Assembly: GCF_017876165.1 (NCBI RefSeq)
Contig: NZ_JAGINQ010000005.1
Span: 1-64,000, forward strand
Length of the DNA: 64,000 nucleotides
From: Azospirillum soli
GTDB lineage: Bacteria; Pseudomonadota; Alphaproteobacteria; Azospirillales; Azospirillaceae
Direction of reading: 5' to 3'
Of the stretch, positions 26,934 through 35,306 are shown piece after piece. Below the pieces are notes generated by a model. That model worked only from the letters and a program-made list of their open reading frames with translations. It did not search any database and had not been told where the DNA came from. Positions within the stretch are counted from its first letter, which is position 1; every line of letters starts with the position of its first letter. Both the position numbers and the translations under genes were made by a program.

Positions 26934-28130
26934 TTAAGCGGGAATTGCGGAAAGGGCTTTGGCCGCCTTGGCGGCGGCGGCGAGCAGAAGGCGGTCGGCG
27001 CCGGGAGATGCCACCAGCGCCAGCCCGACCGGCGCGCCGCCGATGCGGACGGCGGGAATGTTGATCTGCGGCACGCCGGCCAGCCCGGCCGGGCAGGTCA
27101 GGCGTTGGGCGCGGAACCGATAGGCCTCCAGCACCGCGTCCGGGTCGTCGCGGCGCGGTGGCGGGGCGGGGACGGTCGGCAACACGGCCAACACCCCACC
27201 AGCCAAGGCAGCGCGCAGATGCTCCGTGACCCGCACGCGGACGGCGTTGGCCGGGGGCACCGCCTCGTCGGGAAGGTCGAGCGCCGCCTGGAAGCGTTGC
27301 ACCAAGCCGGGGCCAAAGGTCGGGTTGGTGTTGCGTATCCAGTCGCCGTGACCGCGCTTCAGCTCCGCCATGGTCAGGGTGCGGGTGGCCTCGAACGCCT
27401 CGGCCAGCGGCAGCGGCGCCAGCGTGCCGCCCCGCGCGGTCAGCCCGAAGGCGGTTTCCAGCGCCGCGAGCACCGGCACGAAGGCCTCGCGCAATTCCGG
27501 GTCGCACTCGGCGAAGGCGTCCTCGGGGACCATCAGGCCGGTGACGCTCGTCGGCGCGTCGGTGGCGTCCGGCGGCAGCAGAATGTCGCCGAGTGCGGCG
27601 AGATGCGCGGGGTTGCGGGCGAACCAGCCGACCGTGTCGAAGCTGGGGGCCAGCGGGACGAGGCCCTCGGTCGAAATGCGCCCGTGCGTCGGGCGGATGC
27701 CGAACAGCGCGCAATGGCTGGCCGGGACGCGCACCGACCCGCCGGTGTCGGTGCCCAGCGCCACATCGACCGCACCACCCGCGACCGCCGACGCCGACCC
27801 GTTGGACGATCCGCCCGGCACGCGGTCGGGTGCCGCGGCGTTGATCGGCGTGCCGTAGTGGTGGTTCCGGCCGTTCAGGCTGAAGGCCAGCTCGTCGGTG
27901 TGGGTGACGCCGCGCACCGTGGCCCCGGCGTCGAGCAGGCGCTGCACCGCCGGGGCGTTGCGCGTTTCCGGCGCGTGGGTGCGCTTCCAGTCGGGGTTGC
28001 CGGCGCCGGTCACGCGCCCGGCGATGGCGTAGAGATCCTTCACCGCGACGCTCAGCCCGGCGAGCGGGCCGTGGGGGGCGCCGTCGATCAGCACATCTGG
28101 ATCTATGAAGGCGTTGAGGGCATCGCTCAT
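26934..28130 (-). CDS. Amidase-signature family hydrolase
   Basis: A 398-residue serine amidase. The Ser-cisSer-Lys triad can be placed as K31 (VAVKDLYA), S108 (PGGSSNGSASAV) and S132 (GTDTGGSVRVPA); the 24-residue spacing between the serines matches malonamidase E2. No signal peptide is seen, so it acts in the cytoplasm on imported amides. ATG 28130 follows GGGGAAG; a longer start at 28166 is less good. It is the first gene of the importer operon, with a palindromic operator 88 bp upstream. The precise substrate is unknown; amino-acid or acyl amides fit the neighbours. Confidence 0.88.
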   Translation of the reverse strand: MSDALNAFIDPDVLIDGAPHGPLAGLSVAVKDLYAIAGRVTGAGNPDWKRTHAPETRNAPAVQRLLDAGATVRGVTHTDELAFSLNGRNHHYGTPINAAAPDRVPGGSSNGSASAVAGGAVDVALGTDTGGSVRVPASHCALFGIRPTHGRISTEGLVPLAPSFDTVGWFARNPAHLAALGDILLPPDATDAPTSVTGLMVPEDAFAECDPELREAFVPVLAALETAFGLTARGGTLAPLPLAEAFEATRTLTMAELKRGHGDWIRNTNPTFGPGLVQRFQAALDLPDEAVPPANAVRVRVTEHLRAALAGGVLAVLPTVPAPPPRRDDPDAVLEAYRFRAQRLTCPAGLAGVPQINIPAVRIGGAPVGLALVASPGADRLLLAAAAKAAKALSAIPA

Positions 28131-28217
28131 GGACTTCCCCTCGGGAGAAAACGGGCGGGGCATCATCGCCCCCGCCGTTACGAGACCAGCCGAACCCGGT
28201 CCGCGTCAACAGAGATT

Positions 28218-28233
28218 TGAAACACTCGTTTCA
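28218..28233. promoter_or_regulatory. GAAAC-N4-GTTTC operator, copy 1
   Basis: TGAAACACTCGTTTCA has perfect 6-bp arms around 4 bp, in the 131-bp gap between the deacylase stop and amidase start. A near-identical copy at 32494-32509 lies between dpaL and the RpiR gene, so that regulator is the likely ligand. Confidence 0.72.
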
Positions 28234-28261
28234 TAAAAAAGACGTAGAAGGATCGCTTGTT

Positions 28262-29908
28262 TCATGAGCGATGTGCCTGCGAAATGAGCGGGCGGCCGGC
28301 GAAGGGCGGAACCGAATGGAAGATCCCGTGGTCGAGCACCCGCGCGCCGTGCACCCACACGACGTCGATGCCCTCCGGCGGCACCAGCGGATTCAGGTAG
28401 TCGTTGCGTTCCCGCACGCGATTCCAATCGAATAACACCAGGGAGGCGTCCGCCCCCTCCCTCAGCACGGGGTCGGGCAGGCGCAGGAAGCGGCAGGGCA
28501 TCGTCGCCATGCGGAACACGATTTCCTGCAACGGTATGCCCATTTCGCGGGCAAGCCGCAGCGCCTTGGGGAAGGCGCCAATGGCGCGCGGGTGCGGTTT
28601 CTGCCCCGGTCCGGGCATCAGGCCGTCGGTGCAGATGGCCATGGTCGGGCGGCGGAAGAATCGCTCGACGGTCAAATCGTTGCCGTAATGGGTGATGATC
28701 CCGATCTCGGCCTCGTTGTCGGCGTAGAAGTCGAAGACCGCGTCGAAGGCCGCCCGCGAGTCGAGGTCGGCGGCACCCCGCGCGCGGGCCACGTCGCCCA
28801 GCCGCTTGCCCAGGAAGGCGTCGCCCACCCCTTCCTTCACGCCGGCGATCTGGATGCCCTCCAGGCCGCCGCAGAAATCGACGAAGTTGTCCCAGCCCGT
28901 CGTGTCGCCGCGCATGCGCTGGTAGAGCGCACCCCGCACGCCACGGTCGCGCAGCCGCGCCACGAACTCCGCCCGCGTCCCGGCGCGGATTTCCGGCGGG
29001 AAGATGGCGTCGCCGGTGGTCGAACCGGCGGTGTAGGGGTACATGTTCTCGATGGTCGGGATGCTCGCCGACGCATCGGCCAGCATGCCTTCCAGCGCGC
29101 CGATCTTCGCGTAGTTGCGCCTGCCCGCGATCTTGGAATGCTCGTTGCCGTAAGCACCGCCGCCCTCCACGGCGGCCTCCAGCACCTCCTTCAGCGATTC
29201 CAGGATCATGTCGCTTTCGGAGCGCAGGTGCGGGAACAAGGCGCCCGGCTTCACCTCGTTGAAGGCGCGGACCAGCCCCGTGATCTCCCGCTGGTCGGAA
29301 TAGACGGCGGGGTTGTAGACGAGCCCCGTGGACAGCCCCAGCGTCCAGGGGGCCTCGCGCCGCACCACCTCGGCCATGGCCGCCACCTCCGCGTCCGTGG
29401 CGACGCGGGCGAGGTTGCTCATCACCACCCGCCGCACCGCGCTGTGCCCGAGGTACAGGCCCATGTCGGTCACCGAGCGGCCCTGGTGCCAGGCAAAGAA
29501 CTCGGCCACCGACGACCAGCCCCACTCCCCTTCGATGGCACCATCCAGAGGCTTCAATTGGAGCGCGTATTCGCTGCGTTGCGCCTCGGCCACCGGGGCG
29601 GGGGACAGGCCGTCCACGCCGCAGATGCGCTTGGTGACGCCGCCCAGCAGCGCCATCTCGCAGGCGACCGGCAGGCCCCGCGCCCCGATCCGCGTGCCGC
29701 CCAAAGCCCCGTGGTTGTGCATGTCCACGAAGCCCGGCGCCAGCGCCCGCCCTTCCGCCTCGACCACATGGTCGGCGGTCTGCGCCTCGGTCAGCGGGAC
29801 CGCGCCCAGCCGGACGATGCGGTCGTCCTCGATCAGAACGTCGCCCGCGAAGGGCTCGGTCACCCCGTCTCCGGGCACAATGAGGGCGTCGCGGATCAGT
29901 TCGCGCAT
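28262..29908 (-). CDS. N-acyl-D-amino-acid deacylase-type amidohydrolase
   Basis: A 548-residue metal-dependent hydrolase of the D-aminoacylase group. The metal site begins with H64 and H66 in APGFVDMHNHGA; later segments include LGHSAVRR, GLSTGLVYNPA, FPHLRSESD, a metal Asp in AICTDGLMPG, and the C-terminal ADASLVLFDWNRV typical of amidohydrolases. The family removes N-acyl groups from D-amino acids. The start is 8 bp after the stop of the M20 gene at 29917, so it is the third gene of the dpaL operon. Confidence 0.85.
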   Translation of the reverse strand: MRELIRDALIVPGDGVTEPFAGDVLIEDDRIVRLGAVPLTEAQTADHVVEAEGRALAPGFVDMHNHGALGGTRIGARGLPVACEMALLGGVTKRICGVDGLSPAPVAEAQRSEYALQLKPLDGAIEGEWGWSSVAEFFAWHQGRSVTDMGLYLGHSAVRRVVMSNLARVATDAEVAAMAEVVRREAPWTLGLSTGLVYNPAVYSDQREITGLVRAFNEVKPGALFPHLRSESDMILESLKEVLEAAVEGGGAYGNEHSKIAGRRNYAKIGALEGMLADASASIPTIENMYPYTAGSTTGDAIFPPEIRAGTRAEFVARLRDRGVRGALYQRMRGDTTGWDNFVDFCGGLEGIQIAGVKEGVGDAFLGKRLGDVARARGAADLDSRAAFDAVFDFYADNEAEIGIITHYGNDLTVERFFRRPTMAICTDGLMPGPGQKPHPRAIGAFPKALRLAREMGIPLQEIVFRMATMPCRFLRLPDPVLREGADASLVLFDWNRVRERNDYLNPLVPPEGIDVVWVHGARVLDHGIFHSVPPFAGRPLISQAHRS

Positions 29909-29916
29909 GGAAAACC

Positions 29917-31170
29917 TCAGCCGTTGGCGAGATCGAGGAGGAGGTGGAGCAGCAGGTCCGCACCCGCCCGGATGTCCTCGGTTGCCGTGAATTCGCGGAC
30001 GTTGTGGCTGACGCCGCCGGCGCTGGGCACGAAGATCATGCCCGCCGGGCAGATCCGGGCCAGCATCTGGGCGTCGTGGCCGGCGCCGCTCGGCATGCGG
30101 CGGACGGAGCGGCCCTGCCGTTGGGCAAGCGCCTCCACCTTGGCGACCATGGCGGGGTCGAAGGCCACCGGCTCGAACCGGGCGAGGCGGCGCGCGACGA
30201 TGCCCACCCCCTCGGACTCGGCAAGGGCGGCGACGAAGGCGGCCAGCCGCCGCTCCGCCTCGCGCAGCGCCTCTTCGTCGGTGTTGCGCAGGTCCACGGT
30301 CAGCACGGCGGTGTGCGGCACCACGTTGATCAGGTTCGGTTCCAGCGTCAGGGCGCCGACCGTGCCCACCTGATCGCCGCCCATCTCAGCCGCGATGCGC
30401 CGCACCTCCGCCGCGATGGCACCGGCGGCGAAACCGGCGTCGTGGCGCATCCGCATGGGCGTGGTGCCCGCGTGGTTGGACACGCCCCGGATCGTGTATT
30501 CGGTCCAGGAGATGCCCTGCACGCCCTCCACCGCGCCGATGGTGACGCCCTCGGCCTCCAGCACCGGCCCCTGCTCGACGTGCAGTTCCACATAAGCGCG
30601 CACCGCTGGGGCCCGCACGGCCGGGCTGCCGCAGGGCGCGTCCCCGGCGTAGCCGATGCGGGCCAACTCGTCGCCGACCGTCGCACCGTCGATCCCCACC
30701 GTTGCCAGCGCCTCGGCCAGCGGCAGCCCGCCGACATAGACGAGGCTGCCCATCATGTCCGGCGCGAAGCGCGCGCCCTCCTCGTTGGTGAAGACGGCGA
30801 CGGCCAGCGGGAAATCCGTCTCGATGCCCGCGTCGTTCAAGGTCCGCACGACCTCCAGCCCGGCCATCACGCCGAGGTTCCCGTCGTAGCGACCGCCGGT
30901 GCGCACCGTGTCGATGTGCGAGCCGGTCATGACCGGCGCCCCCTCGCGGCGGCCGGGCCGCAGCCCGACGACGTTGCCGATGGCGTCGATCGACACGCGC
31001 AGGCCCAGATCCCGCATCCAGCCGGTCACGAGGTCGCGCCCCGCCCGGTCGGCGTCGGTCAGCGCCAACCGGCAAACACCGCCGCCTTCAATGGCCCCCA
31101 CCTGGGCCAAGGCGTCGAGACGGCCGAGAAGGCGGTCGAGATCGATGCGGAGCGCGTCGTGCCCGCTCAT
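29917..31170 (-). CDS. M20-family Zn hydrolase, second N-carbamoyl-amino acid hydrolase-type copy
   Basis: A 417-residue enzyme. Metal ligands: H85 (GSHIDT), D96 (GGRYDGNLG), E130/E131 (TNEEGARF), a His in ELHVEQGP, and a final His in GGVSHNVREF. The lid motif is VSNHAGTTPM. It is a paralogue of the enzyme at 19828 with the same motif order but clear divergence, so the two probably differ in substrate. Its ATG overlaps the dpaL stop in ATGA, so translation is coupled. Alternatives are allantoate amidohydrolase or L-carbamoylase. Confidence 0.88.
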   Translation of the reverse strand: MSGHDALRIDLDRLLGRLDALAQVGAIEGGGVCRLALTDADRAGRDLVTGWMRDLGLRVSIDAIGNVVGLRPGRREGAPVMTGSHIDTVRTGGRYDGNLGVMAGLEVVRTLNDAGIETDFPLAVAVFTNEEGARFAPDMMGSLVYVGGLPLAEALATVGIDGATVGDELARIGYAGDAPCGSPAVRAPAVRAYVELHVEQGPVLEAEGVTIGAVEGVQGISWTEYTIRGVSNHAGTTPMRMRHDAGFAAGAIAAEVRRIAAEMGGDQVGTVGALTLEPNLINVVPHTAVLTVDLRNTDEEALREAERRLAAFVAALAESEGVGIVARRLARFEPVAFDPAMVAKVEALAQRQGRSVRRMPSGAGHDAQMLARICPAGMIFVPSAGGVSHNVREFTATEDIRAGADLLLHLLLDLANG

Positions 31171-32393
31171 GCCGCCCTCACCTGTTCGGCGCTGCGCCCG
31201 ACGATGGCGGCGTAGAGGTCGGGATCGGTGTCGCCCTCGCTGCCGAACAGCAGCACGCGGGAGTCAGGCCCCAGCCCCAACGCCTCCGCCTGTCCGTTGC
31301 CCAGCGCGCACAGCAGCCCCGCCAGTCCGGCGACTGCGGATTCCCCCGCCACCAGCGGCCGGTCGCCGCCTGTACCCGCCGCCAGCAGGCGCATGGCGTC
31401 CTTCGCGGCCTCGTCTGTGATGGTCTGGAAGTCGTCGGCGCCGGGCGCGAGGATGGTCCAGGCCAGCAGCGAAACCTCGCCGCAGGCCAGCCCCGCCATG
31501 ATGGTGTCCAAGTCGCCGTGCACCGCCATCGGGCGGCCGGCGCGGGCGCTTTCGAACAGGCAGGCGGCCTTGTCCGGCTCGACCACCACGACGCGCGGGC
31601 GGTCGGCGCCCCAGCGCTCCCACAGGTGGCCGCAGACGGCGGCGGCCAGCCCGCCGACGCCGGCCTGAATGAAGACGTGCGTCGGGCGTTCGCCGGGCGG
31701 AAGCTGCTCGACGGCCTCCTGCACCATGACCGTGTAGCCCTGCATGACGTCGCGGGGCACGTCCATGTAGCCCTCGTAGGAGGTGTCGGAGACCACCATC
31801 CAGCCGTTCGCCGCCGCGTCGGCCCCCGCCTGCCGGACCGCGTCGTCGTAGTTGCCGGCGGTGCGCACGACGGTGGCACCAAAAGCCGCGATGGCGTCGC
31901 GGCGGCCGTCGCTGACCGTGGCGTGGATGTAGATGACGCAGCCGCAGCTGAAGGTTTGCGCACCCCAGGCAACCGAGCGGCCATGGTTCCCGTCCGTGGC
32001 ACAGGTCACGGTGATGGACGAGACGACGTCGCGGTGCTTCCCGCTCAGCAGGTCGGCGGCGCTCGGCGCTGGTCCCCCGGTGCGCCGCGCCACCTCGGCC
32101 GCCAGCAGGCGGAACACCGCGTAGGCGCCGCCCAGCGCCTTGAAGCTGCCCAGCCCGAAGCGGCCGCCCTCGTCCTTGAACCAGAGCCGCCCGATTCCGG
32201 CCGCCGCCGCGAGGCCGGGAAGCGCCACGAGCGGCGTCGGCGCATAGCCCGGCCAAGCGGCGATCTCCCGCCGGGCGGCGTCGTGCGCCTCCAGGTTCAG
32301 GACCCGGCGTTGCGCGGCACCGTAGGGAGCCTGCCGGTCGGCCATCGGGTTGTGGTAAAGGGCGACAGGGTGGAGATGGGGAAGCTTGGTCAT
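31167..32393 (-). CDS. dpaL: Diaminopropionate ammonia-lyase
   Basis: A 408-residue fold-type II PLP enzyme. The PLP lysine is K85 in GLGSFKALGGAYA; other landmarks are ATDGNHGRSVAWGA, SYEGYMDVPRDVMQGYTVM and QAGVGGLAAAV, all of YgeX/DpaL type. It converts 2,3-diaminopropionate to pyruvate and two ammonia. ATG 32393 is taken; a GTG 27 bp upstream has poor spacing to its SD. It leads the operon dpaL-M20 hydrolase-D-aminoacylase and is divergent from an RpiR regulator, with a shared palindromic operator between. The neighbours suggest that diaminopropionate is released from N-acylated or carbamoylated forms. Confidence 0.92.
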   Translation of the reverse strand: MTKLPHLHPVALYHNPMADRQAPYGAAQRRVLNLEAHDAARREIAAWPGYAPTPLVALPGLAAAAGIGRLWFKDEGGRFGLGSFKALGGAYAVFRLLAAEVARRTGGPAPSAADLLSGKHRDVVSSITVTCATDGNHGRSVAWGAQTFSCGCVIYIHATVSDGRRDAIAAFGATVVRTAGNYDDAVRQAGADAAANGWMVVSDTSYEGYMDVPRDVMQGYTVMVQEAVEQLPPGERPTHVFIQAGVGGLAAAVCGHLWERWGADRPRVVVVEPDKAACLFESARAGRPMAVHGDLDTIMAGLACGEVSLLAWTILAPGADDFQTITDEAAKDAMRLLAAGTGGDRPLVAGESAVAGLAGLLCALGNGQAEALGLGPDSRVLLFGSEGDTDPDLYAAIVGRSAEQVRAA

Positions 32394-32493
32394 TGGATTC
32401 TGCCTAACGCCTGCGGTCACCCTTCAAGCCAAGCGTTCGGGGCGCCGTCCGTCAACAGAATTGTGAACCTGGCGTTTCTTTTCTTGAAATGTC

Positions 32494-32509
32494 CGAAACA
32501 CACGTTTCA
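32494..32509. promoter_or_regulatory. GAAAC-N4-GTTTC operator, copy 2
   Basis: CGAAACACACGTTTCA differs from the copy at 28218-28233 at only two positions and shares the extension TCAT. It lies in the 128-bp divergent gap, 12 bp before the RpiR ATG, where binding would also block the regulator's own transcription. Confidence 0.75.
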
Positions 32510-32521
32510 TAGTGAGGGTGC

Positions 32522-33412
32522 ATGACCGGAACGGAGCCCATGGACGGAACCACGCCAAGCATCGAGCGGCGCATCCTCGACCTGCACGACCAGTTCACCG
32601 CCAGCGAGAAGAAGCTGGCCAAGGTGGTGCTGGAGTGTCAGGACAACCTCGCGGGCTATTCCGCGACGGAACTGGCCGACCGCGCCGGCGTGTCGAAGGC
32701 CACCGCCGTGCGCTTCTTCCGCCGGCTCGGTTATGAGAGCTACAACGAGGCCCGCGTCCAGGCGCGCGATGGCGGCGAGGCCGGGTCTCCGCTCAGCGAA
32801 CTGCTGGAATCGGGCGCGCCGTCCGCCCTGGCGGGCAATCTGGGCGCGCATCTCGGCCAGGATCTGCAGAACCTGACGCGCACGCTGGAGGGGCTGCGCT
32901 CCGACACGCTGAACGAGGCCGTGACAGCCTTGGCCAAGGCGGAACGCGTGTGGGTCGTGGGGTTCCGGAACTCCCGGACGCTGGCGGTCTACGCCCACGC
33001 CCTGCTGGTGCAGCTGAAGCCCGACGTGCGGCTGGTGCCGAGCGGGAGCCTGTCGCTGGCCGAGGAGATGGTGGATGTGGGCCCGAAGGACGTGGTGCTC
33101 GCCATCGGGTTCCGGCGGCGGATGCAGGCGCTGCTGGACGCGCTGGACGTCGCGCGGGAGGTTGGGGCGCGGTCGATCCTGCTGACCGATCCGACGGCGG
33201 TGCGCAGCGCCGGGATGGCCGATATCGTGCTGCGCTGCTACACGCGCAGCGTATCGCTGTTCGATTCCTACGTGGCGCCGATGAGCTTGCTGAACCACAT
33301 CTTCAGCCGCGTCGTCGCCGCGCTCGGCGATGCGGCGGTCGAGCGGATGGACCGCATCGAGCGCGTGCATGGCCGCCTCGCCACCTTCGCCCTGAGGCCA
33401 GAGCAGGATTGA
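32522..33412 (+). CDS. MurR/RpiR-family regulator of the diaminopropionate/acyl-amino acid island
   Basis: A 296-residue protein with an N-terminal RpiR helix-turn-helix (about 12-90: ATELADRAGVSKATAVRFFR) and a C-terminal SIS domain (about 130-260: VVGFRNSRTLAVYAHALL). It is more like the RpiR proteins that govern amino-acid-derived catabolism than HexR. It is divergent from dpaL. The same palindrome occurs here and upstream of the amidase-importer operon, so it probably controls both. The start at 32522 follows GAGGG by 5 bp; ATG 32540 is an alternative. Confidence 0.87.
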   Translation: MTGTEPMDGTTPSIERRILDLHDQFTASEKKLAKVVLECQDNLAGYSATELADRAGVSKATAVRFFRRLGYESYNEARVQARDGGEAGSPLSELLESGAPSALAGNLGAHLGQDLQNLTRTLEGLRSDTLNEAVTALAKAERVWVVGFRNSRTLAVYAHALLVQLKPDVRLVPSGSLSLAEEMVDVGPKDVVLAIGFRRRMQALLDALDVAREVGARSILLTDPTAVRSAGMADIVLRCYTRSVSLFDSYVAPMSLLNHIFSRVVAALGDAAVERMDRIERVHGRLATFALRPEQD

Positions 33413-33482
33413 CGAACGACGCTGTGGCAGAACCGGAGCCGGCAGGCCGCAGGGGAGGATAGTCTCCGGTCGCTGGACGGGC

Positions 33483-34235
33483 CTACTCCACCGTCAGTTC
33501 GATGGTCCCCATGGTGCCGTAGGTCGCGACGGAGCGGCTGCCCGGCCGCACGAAGACGGTGCCGATGCAGGAGCCGGTGGTGACCACGTCCCCAGCGTGC
33601 AGGCCGCCGAAGCCACGCACGCCGACGTTCGCCATCCACGCCAGCAGGCGCACCGGATCACCGGCGGAGTTGCCGCCGACCGTCTCGATTTCGCGCTTGC
33701 CGTCCACGTCCAGCGCGACGCGCTCGGCCAGCGGGTCGAGGGACCGCCAGTCCGCGATGGCCGGGCCGACGACCAGCGCGCCGTGGTTCATCTGGTCGGC
33801 CATGTGGCTGAGCGGATCCTGGGAGCCGAAACCGGCGAAGCGCGTGTCCACGATCTCGAACGCCGGGTGGACGGAGGCCACGGCGTCCAGCACCTCCTTG
33901 CGGCTGTAGGGCTCGGCGCGCGGGGGAAGGTCGCGACCGAGGCGGTAGGCGATTTCCGCCTCCATCCCGATGACCTGAAACAGAGAGGCGGGCAGGCGCT
34001 TCACCCGGTCGAAGATGGTCGCCCGGTTGATCGGCGCGCGGAACGGTTCAGAGTCCAGGCTGTGGGCGCCGACCTTCCAGGCGGTCACGGGGCCAAGACG
34101 GCGGGCGACCTCCTCCTGGATGGCGTAAGCCTCGGCCGTGTCGGCGGGGCGGGCGGGCAGGGCGGACAGCCAGCGGCGGGTCTCGCGCGCGGCGATCAGA
34201 GCGCCAACGGAATCGTTCATGGAACAATCATTCAT
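33483..34235 (-). CDS. 2-keto-4-pentenoate hydratase / FAH-family enzyme
   Basis: A 250-residue protein of the fumarylacetoacetase-like fold. The metal-binding acidic pair is in IGMEAEIAYRLGRDL, and GSQDPLSHMADQMNHGALVVG and GGLHAGDVVTTGSCIGTV are typical of 2-oxopent-4-enoate/2-oxo-hept-3-ene-1,7-dioate hydratases. The start at 34235 overlaps the lacI stop in ATGA; a second ATG at 34220 is possible. As the last gene of the LacI/ABC-transporter operon, it probably acts on an unsaturated 2-keto acid formed from the imported solute. The exact reaction is not fixed. Confidence 0.82.
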   Translation of the reverse strand: MNDCSMNDSVGALIAARETRRWLSALPARPADTAEAYAIQEEVARRLGPVTAWKVGAHSLDSEPFRAPINRATIFDRVKRLPASLFQVIGMEAEIAYRLGRDLPPRAEPYSRKEVLDAVASVHPAFEIVDTRFAGFGSQDPLSHMADQMNHGALVVGPAIADWRSLDPLAERVALDVDGKREIETVGGNSAGDPVRLLAWMANVGVRGFGGLHAGDVVTTGSCIGTVFVRPGSRSVATYGTMGTIELTVE

Positions 34236-35281
34236 GAAATACTGGGCCTTTGGGTCATGGCGCCGCAGCTTTCGCGCACGACGAGGCGGCTCGGCAGGAT
34301 CACGCGTTCCTGCGGGCCTTGCGGGTCGGCGATGCGGCGCAGCAGAAGGCGGGCCGCCTCCTGGCCGATCTGCCTGGCGGAGGTGGCGACGGTGGTCAGC
34401 GCCGGGCGGCTGAGCGCGGCTTCCGGCACGTCGTCGAAGCCGGTGACGGCCATGTCGCGCCCGGCCTTCAGCCCCCGTGCCTCCAGCCCCAGCATGACGC
34501 CGAAGGCCACCACATCGGAGAAGCATAGCGCGGCGGTGGGCGGGTCTGGCCGGTCGAGCAGGGCGCCGACGGCCTCCGCCCCGGCCCGGCGGGTCAGCGG
34601 ACAGCGCACGATCATGTCCGGAGACAACCCGTGCCGGCGCATCGCCGCCGCAAAGCCCTTGCGCCGCTCAGTGGTGGCGGAGTGGGTGAGGTTGCCGCCG
34701 ACGAAGGCGATGCGGGTGTGCCCCAGCCGGATCAGATGCTCGGTCAGCGTCTCCATGCCGTATTCATAGTCCACGCCGGCATAGTCGCCGTCGCGCGCGG
34801 ACAGGAAACGCAGCGCCTGCACGCAGGGCAGCTGCCACCGGCGCAGGCGGTCGAGCAGGTCGGGCTGGGTGCCGCCGGCGGGGCACAGGATCACCCCGTC
34901 AACATTGTGTTCCCGCATGCGCTGGAGAAACCGGTCCTGGCGTTCCGGCAATTCCGCCGTGTTGGCGAGGAAGGCGACGAACCCCTCCTTGTCCAGCACA
35001 TCGTCCACCCCCGCCGTCATCTCCGAAAAGAAGGGGTTGTTGATCTCGCAGATCAGCAGGCCCACGGTCTGGGTCCGGGCGGCCCGCAGGGTGGCGGCAC
35101 CCCGGTTGTACACATATCCCAGTGCCTCGATGGCCGCCTGGACGCGCTCGCGCGTTTCCGCCGCCACCAGAGGGCTCCCCCGCAGGACGAGCGAAACCGT
35201 CGAGCGCGACACCCCGGCGTGGTTGGCAACCTCCGTCAGGGTGATGCGGGTCTGTGGGTTCCGGTCGTCCAGGGCGGTCAT
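34232..35281 (-). CDS. LacI-family transcriptional regulator
   Basis: A 349-residue protein with an N-terminal helix-turn-helix (13-36: ITLTEVANHAGVSRSTVSLV) and hinge, then a periplasmic-binding-like effector domain (TVGLLICEINNPFFSEM, GVDYEYGMETLTEHL, VTGFDDVPEAALSRPAL). It is located inside the operon it likely controls, between the dehydrogenase and hydratase genes, and is translationally coupled to the latter. A perfect 14-bp palindrome with a central CG, as LacI proteins bind, lies upstream of the operon at 39432-39445. Confidence 0.92.
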   Translation of the reverse strand: MTALDDRNPQTRITLTEVANHAGVSRSTVSLVLRGSPLVAAETRERVQAAIEALGYVYNRGAATLRAARTQTVGLLICEINNPFFSEMTAGVDDVLDKEGFVAFLANTAELPERQDRFLQRMREHNVDGVILCPAGGTQPDLLDRLRRWQLPCVQALRFLSARDGDYAGVDYEYGMETLTEHLIRLGHTRIAFVGGNLTHSATTERRKGFAAAMRRHGLSPDMIVRCPLTRRAGAEAVGALLDRPDPPTAALCFSDVVAFGVMLGLEARGLKAGRDMAVTGFDDVPEAALSRPALTTVATSARQIGQEAARLLLRRIADPQGPQERVILPSRLVVRESCGAMTQRPSIS

Positions 35282-35306
35282 GGGAGCGATAATGGCTGGC
35301 GAGACA

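Noticed and set aside
34201..34245. Operator formed by TTCATG repeats near the hydratase start
   Set aside because: The repeats are explained by two close in-frame ATG codons and the ATGA overlap with the lacI stop.
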